64,000 nt of DNA, taken from positions 232,270,742 to 232,334,741 of the forward strand of contig CM051460.1 of NCBI GenBank assembly GCA_028095005.1. Direction: 5' to 3'. The notes beneath the pieces are model-generated. The model did not search any database, was not told the DNA's origin, and saw nothing but the letters and a program-made list of their open reading frames with translations. Positions 57,320-64,000 of this stretch are shown here, piece by piece. The stretch comes from Rhynchospora pubera. Taxonomy: Eukaryota > Streptophyta > Magnoliopsida > Poales > Cyperaceae. Position 1 is the first letter of the stretch. Every line of letters begins with the position of its first letter. The position numbers and the translations under genes were made by a program.

Positions 57320-58788
57320 GGGAGTCGTATCCTCTGCCCATCTTAGTGCCCATCTCTCAACGTGGATCGTCCGATCTAATTGAATGGTTAGATAATGGGC
57401 TGAATGAGATCATGGGCTGTCGCCTCTCCTCCAGCCCAGACCAGATGCTTAAAAATTTATATCCCATCTGGAACAGATTTGATGGTGGTGGGTACCAATT
57501 TCCTTGCTGGAGCAGTCGGCGGAGAAACGACTCTCTATGGAAGCGCAGCAGATTGTGGAGCACCGGTGTGCGAGTTGGAGAGGCCACCAGTGAGGACCTG
57601 GGAGTAAGAGGGACGAAGGGAGGAATAGACGGTGAGCTCACCAATGAGGACTGGAGGTGGCGGGGGATCTACCGGGTGGCCGCTAGGGTTGCGGCGACAC
57701 TGTCGCCGGGACTGAACTACTTGCCACTTCTGAGTCGCCTTCATAGTCGCCTTCTCAGTCGTCTTGTTTCGATAGGAGACTTCCCTTGATTTGGTTAGTT
57801 CTCGCCCTGCCAAAGTTAGAAGGCATAAATTATAAAATTTTGTAATAGATACATGGAAACTGAACTAATATGGTCCCAGTTTAAGGTTGAGTCTAACTTT
57901 GCTGCATTTAATATTTAAGCATTTGATCAAATTGCACGAATTCATCACCTTCAACAATGACGTTTATCCTTTAATGATAATCACTAATTATATTTGCTAG
58001 ATATCTCCATTACTTGTACCACTGGTCCCTATTACTCTAACCAAACTATCAAATTTCAGGTTTAAGGATGTGGCAGTCAAGCTCATCGTCCCAACCGTTG
58101 TGGAGGCCCTTCTCGCGCACCAAATCACTGATGTTGAAGTGGCGCATTCCGGTGGCGTCGGCCATGAGCTTCTTGAAGTCGCCAATGGTGCTCGAGTGAA
58201 GGAGAGTTGGAGATGGGTAGAGAGCGAGAGAGGCAGCGAGAGGGAGGACGGGATGGTGTGCGAGTGAGAGAGGAGGAGAAAAGAAGCGAAGGCGAAGGCT
58301 AAGGGTCTGCTCCACGATCCTATTTTGAAAGGAGAGGAATGGAAGGTAAGGGATAGAGAAGTCAGTTACTCGCTCCGGCAGCAAATCGGAGTGTAGATAG
58401 AGTAGAGTCTATTAAATTACATAAATATCCTTCAAAGCTTTTGATATAGAAATGGTCTCAAGGGTAAAATGGTCATCCCAATCTATAATTATTTCTTCCT
58501 TCCTCTCTTCTTATAAACACCTGTGGAGCAAGTAAATTGTTTACTCTCTTTCCACACCCTACTCTTCCTCTCCTCTCCTGACCTCTCCGTCCCCTCCCCT
58601 TCCTTTATTATGTTACTTCTGGAGCACAATCTAAGGGTCCAGATGGGAGGGAGACAAAAAAAATTTTCTTTTTTTTTAAGGGATAAAAGCTCCGTTCTAT
58701 ATCTAACTACTCAATTAGATCGGACGATCCACGTTGAGAGATGGGCAGAGTGCCCATCTTAATGAGATGGGAAGAGGATACGGTTCCA
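57320..58788. mobile_element. Mutator-like element carrying a host exon (Pack-MULE-like), 9-bp target duplication
   Basis: TTTTTGGGG lies at 57311-57319 and 58789-58797. Ends GGGAGTCGTATCCTCTGCCC and (complement) TGGAACCGTATCCTCTTCCC continue into long inverted repeats: CATCTCTCAACGTGGATCGT then CCGATCTAATTGA on both sides. The element is 1,469 bp, has no transposase, and contains an adenylate kinase 6-like exon (58063-58175) and GC-richer unrecognised sequence at 57480-57780. Confidence 0.85.
58063..58175 (-). pseudogene. Captured exon fragment of adenylate kinase 6 (AK6/CINAP)
   Basis: Minus-strand reading ADATGMRHFNISDLVREKGL then HNGWDDELDCHIL matches the AK6 family segment following the P-loop (ADATxLRHIxxGDLVxEKxLHDGWDDELxCH). 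The P-loop exon (GTPGTGKTT) and all downstream exons are missing, and the frame reaches a stop a few codons later. AK6 is a nuclear nucleotide kinase involved in ribosome assembly. The fragment lies inside the Mutator-like element, so it is a transduplicated piece rather than a gene. Confidence 0.75.
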
Positions 58789-58869
58789 TTTTTGGGGTGC
58801 TGGGTCCAGCTTGGATTTTTATTGGGTGGATTTCTTACCGTCCGGACCCAGTTTTCTTTCTTATTCTTA

Positions 58870-59090
58870 GGGTGTGTTTGGATGAGCATGGAATAAAGAA
58901 TAAGAATAAAAAATTTCGGTATGCGTGCTTATCCAAATTCCTTATTCTTATACCATGGTTTTGTTAGTATAGGAATAAGGGCCCAAATTTCTTATTCTTG
59001 TGTTGTTTGGGTTGCACAAGAATAAGAATAAGCACGCATACCGAAATTCCTTATTCTTATTCCTTATTCCATGCTCATCCAAACACACCC
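58870..59090. mobile_element. Near-perfect fold-back MITE, GGGTGTGTTTGGATGAGC ends
   Basis: 221 bp; the left GGGTGTGTTTGGATGAGC and right GCTCATCCAAACACACCC are exact complements, and AAGAATAAGAATAA, ATGCGTGCTTAT and their complements continue inward. Absent from the mirror site in the left arm (about 55460). Confidence 0.85.
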
Positions 59091-59553
59091 AAAATCTTTT
59101 AGGTCCTTTATTATTTGAACTTGTATTGTTTTACTGTTACATTATTTTCCAAGGCGTGCATGAATGAGTTAAGACATATTGTAAATTATATTTCACATAT
59201 CCTCATTGAGTTTTAATCACTATTGGCTATGTTTGGGAGAAGAGTAAATAGTTAATCCAATTTATTTCAAATTTATATCATGTTTGGTATGAAAAGAAGG
59301 ACTAAATAAGAAATAAAACAACTAAATAATAATAACTATTTGTTGATCATGTAGAGTAACTTTATTCCATCTAAAATAGTAGAGTAATTTACTCTTTCTT
59401 GTTCCACACTACTCCATCAAATTTAAACCATGTTTGGAAGAATAAAAATGAATTAAATGAGTTACTCCATTTTTAATCGTCTTACCACACAATACAAATT
59501 TTTTCAGTTACGTCTGTTCTTGACAGTTTTAGTTACTTAGTATAATTGACTTG

Positions 59554-59556
<3 letters not shown>

Positions 59557-59632
<76 letters not shown>

Positions 59633-60030
59633 TTTAGCTACGGTGAGTCGCGACTCACGGACCGTCCGGTGAGTCGCGACCAATACTCCTAGATCTAGAT
59701 CAAAATGACCGATCCAAACCGTCTAATATGATCTCCCTATTGAAATCTCCGTGCGAACCAAATTTTTTATTTTTTCGAAATTTTTAAGTATTTTTTTCGG
59801 ATTTTTAAAAACTGATGTTTTTGAATGGTTCGGAACCAATTAGATTAACGATTTTCTAAAATTTCAAAAAAATACTTAAAAATTTCGAAAAAATGAAAAA
59901 TTTGGTCTACATGGAGATTTCAATAGGGAGATCATATTAGACGGTTTGGATCGGTCATTTTGATCTAGATCTAGGAGTATTGGTCGCGACTCACCGGAGG
60001 GTCCGTGAGTCGCGACTCACCGTAGCTAAA

Positions 60031-60068
<38 letters not shown>
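59557..60068. mobile_element. 404-bp fold-back element inserted in an AT microsatellite
   Basis: (AT)n at 59557-59629 resumes at 60034-60068. Between them, GAGTTTAGCTACGGTGAGTC at 59630 and its complement ending at 60033 are exact inverted ends, followed by inverted GCGACTCAC, TACTCCTAGATCTAGATCAA and GATCTCCCTATTGAAAT. The whole element is one hairpin. The target is TA-rich, so the duplication cannot be resolved. Confidence 0.9.
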
Positions 60069-60071
<3 letters not shown>

Positions 60072-60114
60072 ACTTAAACACATGAAAATGAAGTTTTAAT
60101 TTCTAAATGACTAA

Positions 60115-60495
60115 GGCTACATTTGCATCATGTAAGAATAAAATTAGAATTAGTTATTCGGACTAAAAAATATAATTTCTAAACAATCAAGAATAAATTT
60201 TTTGAGATCTAGAGTGTTATTTTTAAGTGGTCCAACGCCTAGATTAAATTTTTATTCCTAAGATGTTTGGATCATCTTCCTAATGTGGATTAAAAGAATA
60301 GTTGGGACCACTTTTAATTCGGATTAAAAGAATTATCCAAACACCTTAGGAATAAAAATTTAATCCGGATGTTGGATCACTTAAAAATAACACTCTAGAT
60401 CACAAAAAAAAAACTTATTCTTGATCGTTTATGATTGAAAATTTTAATCCCGAATAACTAATCCTACTCTTAATCTCATATGATCCAGACAGAGC
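60115..60495. mobile_element. Fold-back MITE of the 17852 family, TAA target duplication
   Basis: TAA at 60112-60114 and 60496-60498. The right end TCATATGATCCAGACAGAGC is the complement of the 17852-type end. The centre has a long inverted repeat (AATTTTTATTCCTAAGATGTTTGGATC and its mirror, read in part). Confidence 0.75.
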
Positions 60496-61342
60496 TAAAC
60501 AACTATAGTAAATGAACTAAGGGCTTATAAATTTAGTCTATAAAAATGCATCAATTGTACTAAAATAATTGAACTTCAACAATTTACATCTATTTTTTTA
60601 AAAAAATTTTAAAATTAATCTGGTATATTGTATATTCATTCTATCAATTTTCATGATAAGGTTAAGCTCATCTTACTCTTTTTTATATGCGTCTATTCAA
60701 ATAAAATGTAGTATTATGTTGAAGGCATAATTTTTATGTCAAGTGAAAAAAGCATGGCAAGAGGAATGAATGAATAAATGATGAACAAGTAGCAATAACT
60801 CAGGGGGTGATGAGCAAAATAAAATAAAAATAAAAACCGGGGGGGGGGGGGGGTGGGGTGGGGCAAAAGGCACTCAGGATTAGTGAAATATGTACAAGCA
60901 CGCTCAATTATCCCGTTAAATAGCAAAAATGAATAAATGAAAGCCGAAATAGCAAATGAAATTACAAAGAAATGATGGAGTACAGAGTTTCTAAGTTTTC
61001 GCCATCCCATCTGAAAACCTGGTGCCTTTCAATTTCATTCCAAAATCATAACTGAATTCATACAGAACTATCGGCACAGCAACAATGCAATCTATTGGAG
61101 AAATGAACTTCATTAATATAATCAGATAGTGAGCCTATTTCTTAGTTTGATATAGGTGGTTTGAAATCAAACATTGAATTGCTTTACATTCTTCATCCTT
61201 CAGCTCCACACCAGCATGTACTGGTATTAAACTCTTTGTTAATTTTTGTTTCAAGTTATGGCAGTCAATTAAAGTGCCAATTAATGTTTTTAACATTTAT
61301 TTATTATATTTTAATGTGGTGATTGTTTGTTGGATTCAATAG

Positions 61343-62106
61343 GAGGGTACACAGCAGAGATGCTTAGCATTGTTAACGTCACTCGAAACAATTGCGAATC
61401 TAGGAAAAATATTTAGGTGGGACTGAGTTTATAAGAATATTGGACCAACATAAGTTAATCATATATCTATCATATATACGTCTCTAGAAAAAACATTGGC
61501 TCGACGGCGTTAGGTGGGGCTCTAGCCCCACCCGACCCAGTGGTAGATCCGCCGACTCGAAAGGACAAATATGCTCCTAGGTCATATGTTGCTGCATTAA
61601 CTGATGGCATGAATTTCAAAAAGATCAAGTTTATGAGAATCTTTGCTAAATTCTGAGGTTAGCTCTGTTCAACATTTTAATTTTAACTTAATTCAGAGTT
61701 TACTCTTTTATTACAGGAAGCTCTGATGGCATGAATTTCAATGATATGGATTTTTTATTACAGGAAGCTGTCCGGTGCAGTGCAATTTATGAACCAAATC
61801 AGTTTTTATAGTTTACTCTTTTATTTTCAAGTTTCTACAAATTTCTCTGTTAATGCAAGGAAGGTTATAGATTGGTTTTGCATAGGTATTCTGACAGCAT
61901 CAGTCTCAAAGAAAAAGAATCATAAATATTGTATGTTGCTTGGTTAGTTCAAATTTCACACTTTGATTTTGTGGCAGAACAATGTACGTAGAAAAGAAAA
62001 GAGAAGGTGCACAATTTATGCAAAATATACCATAGCCAAGAGGTTGGCCAGTCTTATGTAACTCCCATTGGCACGACTATAGTAGCTATTATACATGCTA
62101 TGTGGT
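61343..62106 (+). pseudogene. Partial, broken second copy of ALG14
   Basis: Copies of ALG14 intron 1, exon 2 (61343-61657) and exon 3 (from 61978) are present in the parental order. Exon 2 still reads TAEMLSIVN but is split by a 166-bp insertion (61389-61554) and has indels after ALTDGMN that break the frame. Exon 3 starts with a small insertion (GTACGTAG), has a frame-breaking indel after EGAQFMQ, and stops after the HAMW codons. Exons 1, 4 and 5 are absent; the parental interval of about 1.4 kb from exon 3 to 45.86 kb is deleted. It cannot make ALG14. Confidence 0.92.
61389..61554. mobile_element. Small hAT-like insertion in ALG14 pseudogene exon 2, 8-bp target duplication
   Basis: ACTCGAAA at 61381-61388 and 61555-61562 flanks the 166-bp insert, whose ends GCGAATCTAG and (complement) GCGGATCTACC are similar. 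The intact ALG14 exon at 43970 shows the empty site. Confidence 0.8.
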
Positions 62107-62655
62107 TGATTTATATTTTTAAGAAATGCAAACAAGAAAAGAAAGAGAAAAAAAAAAAGAAAAAAGCAAAGTTGATTTTCCGAAAGCCTAAACAGCTGAG
62201 CTTGGTCCAATGATCCATCTCCATCCGAAGTGAATGGATGCGCAGTGATTAATATCAGGTCCGTCGAGATTCGTGCAGTCCGTAAAAATCAGCCACGACT
62301 CAGATCAAACCAAAGAATACTTGTTACTGGAAATTGATTACCGTCATCTGCAATTTTGTCATCCATTGCCATTGTTAAACAAAAAGTGAACACATAAAAT
62401 AGACAAGGTGAACATATATAGTGATCAAAGTGAACACATGCAAACAAATAAGTTCAATAAAAATAAGTTGAATATGTATACAAAAATCTGAACAAGAGAT
62501 TATAACACTTATTTGTTTGTAAGTGTTCACTTTGATCATTTATATATTTACCTTATCTATTTTATGTGTTTACTTTGTGTTTAATAATGACAAGTGATGA
62601 CAAAACTGCATATGGTTACTCTCCATCCCATAGGAGTTTGGATGAGGTTATATGG

Positions 62656-63090
62656 GATTGGCATCCTCAGCAGCCAAGATTTGGATGTTCCAAACAACCA
62701 AATTCTTTTTTTTTTTAATATTTCAATATTTAAAATTCAAATGTTGAATCTAAACCGTCGATCTTGTTAAATTTTATGGGATGTTTTCATATAAGTTTTA
62801 TAAAATTTGGAGTCAATTTGATGCTTTATTAAATGACCAAATTATGAACGTATTAGAATTAATCAGCGATAGTTAACCATATTCGTTCATTTGTTGACCA
62901 CTTGATTTAGTATCAAATCAAACTCTAAATTTTATAAAATTTATATGAAAATACATCGTCCGTAAAATTGAACAAGATTAATTGTTTGAATTCAATATTT
63001 GAATTTTAAAATGTTAAAATATCATGAAAAAAATTAGGCTGTTTGGAACAGTCAGATCTTGGCTGCTGACTGCTGAGGATGTGGATCCAG
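62656..63090. mobile_element. Fold-back Mutator-like MITE with visible empty site
   Basis: Ends GGCATCCTCAGCAGCCAAGA and its mirror ending TGCTGAGGATG are inverted; GTTCCAAACA and TGTTTGGAAC follow inward. The flanks GTTATATGG and GTTTTATGG are near-identical 9-mers. The related sequence at 45920-45960 reads GATGAGGTTTTATGGGCCC without the insert. Confidence 0.8.
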
Positions 63091-63163
63091 GTTTTATGGG
63101 CCCATGTATTTATTAAAGCAAAATAGGCCCATGTTCATAATCTTTAGATTCTAACCTGACGGT

Positions 63164-63340
63164 TAGGGCTGCAAAACGGTCTAAACGATCACGCAACTGC
63201 ATTGTTGCGTTGATCGTTTCGTCCTATGGGACGGAAATATTTATTTTTGCGTGTTTCGTTTCGTCGTGTGAACGCAAGAATTATTAGTTGCGTTTATCGT
63301 TTCGTGCAATTGAACGGTTATAATCGTTTAATCGTTTAAC
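63164..63340. mobile_element. Ac/Ds-like hAT end
   Basis: TAGGGCTGCAAAACGG closely resembles the Ac/Ds end TAGGGATGAAAACGG, and is followed by clustered AACGATC / GATCGTTTCGT motifs. The opposite end was not identified. Confidence 0.5.
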
Positions 63341-63344
63341 TATT

Positions 63345-64000
63345 TTATCCTTATTACCAGAAACAAAAGCTCAAAGACAGAAGATAGTGCATATAACCCT
63401 TTTTACCAAAAACGCTGAATAAATGTCATTAGGTTGTAATTAACTAAGCAACTCCAGTAATTTGCACCCATATTGTTAAGGATGGTTGATAAAATCAAAA
63501 CATGGCGACTGTTGAAAATCATTGAAAATACCCCATTGGTACTGTCTCAAAACCAGCAAAAACCAGTTGAAATTCATTGAACCAAAAATTATATCAATTC
63601 AAATCTGTCCATAAAAACCAAAAACACCAAATATTACACCCCTCTGTTCTTACCAGAAGAGAGAGAGGGAAAGCAAACGAATCAAAAATTAGGCACCAGC
63701 TACAAAGCTGAAATTAAGCCGTGACCATTGATCGAAACTGAAATTAAGCTCAATGGCCAATACCTAGCTATAAAATGGTTGGTTCCGATTGGAGCAGGAG
63801 GGGTTATCGATTGGAGGAGGAGGAGCAGCGGAGAGAGACAGGAAACGAGATTAAGAGAGGGCCTTGTGAGTTGAGTTGAGACAAAAGGGAGAGGTGCTCT
63901 ATGGGGTTCTGAGTAGAGAATGGAAGAGGGAGGCCGGCGGTGTGGTTTTGTGGTTCTGAGTGGAGAAGGGAAGAAGAGATCTATCCTCGCTCGATCTGAG
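63345..64000. other. No gene recognised
   Basis: Plain sequence, becoming purine-rich (GGAGGAGGAG, GAGAGAGGG) after 63790. Could be the 5' leader of a gene beyond the window, but no start codon in good context was chosen. Confidence 0.3.

Larger units (their letters stand above)
56402..61290 (-). repeat. Right arm of the giant inverted duplication
   Basis: Mirror copy of 51775-56385. Insertions only in this arm: Pack-MULE-like 57320-58788, MITE 58870-59090, AT-rich insertion at about 59224-59495, fold-back element in an AT microsatellite 59557-60068, and MITE 60115-60495. The arm ends inside ALG14-like intron sequence and continues without a break into the ALG14 pseudogene. Confidence 0.9.

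Noticed and set aside
57346..57789. 147-codon plus-strand ORF
   Set aside because: It starts inside the terminal inverted repeat of the Mutator-like element; both strands are open and no family is recognised.
1..64000. tRNA, rRNA or classical snRNA genes
   Set aside because: No convincing A/B box pair or conserved rRNA/snRNA stretch was noticed on either strand; a covariance-model scan would be needed to exclude them.

Overview
The window is nuclear DNA from a flowering plant. Genes have many small exons bounded by GT...AG introns, the proteins are plant families (NIN-like RWP-RK/PB1 factor, plant Do-like protease, plant F-box/LRR), and the AT-rich spaces are full of plant-type transposons (Tourist/PIF, hAT, Mutator, CACTA, LINE, LTR). 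The species cannot be named from the sequence. All exon models were built by eye from reading frames and splice signals.

Layout. 0-2 kb: 5' part of a DEGP14-like serine protease (minus strand), cut by the window edge. 2-8 kb: repeats and transposon remnants. 8-10.8 kb: an F-box/LRR gene with an intron-less CDS and a probable long 5'-UTR intron. 11.7-15.2 kb: an NLP8/9-type NIN-like transcription factor (minus) whose RWP-RK exon is one base out of frame as read here. 15.8-32 kb: a LINE fragment, MITEs, a nine-unit minisatellite, gene relics (AIP1 WD-repeat, HMGB) and two hAT elements with exact 8-bp target duplications. 32.8-36.6 kb: a ten-exon multipass membrane protein gene. 37.8-39.0 kb: ALG13 (minus). 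43.3-44.9 kb: ALG14 (plus).

Main biological observation: ALG13 and ALG14, the catalytic and membrane-anchor subunits of the same UDP-GlcNAc transferase (second step of N-glycan precursor assembly), lie head to head. The 4.3 kb between their start codons is mostly transposon: a Mutator-like element, a hAT remnant and a palindromic CACTA element. Without these the spacer would be well under 1 kb, which suggests a shared promoter that transposons have stretched.

45-64 kb: MITEs, a solo LTR and a Harbinger-like element, then a very large imperfect inverted duplication (about 51.78-61.29 kb, centre near 56.39 kb). Its arms carry, from the outside in, ALG14 intron sequence, AT-rich spacer and a Gly/Arg-rich gene-like segment that faces its mirror copy. 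Each arm has gained its own insertions, including a Mutator element that carries an adenylate-kinase-6 exon (Pack-MULE-like) with a 9-bp target duplication. A broken second ALG14 copy follows directly at 61.3-62.1 kb. No tRNA, rRNA or CRISPR was seen.
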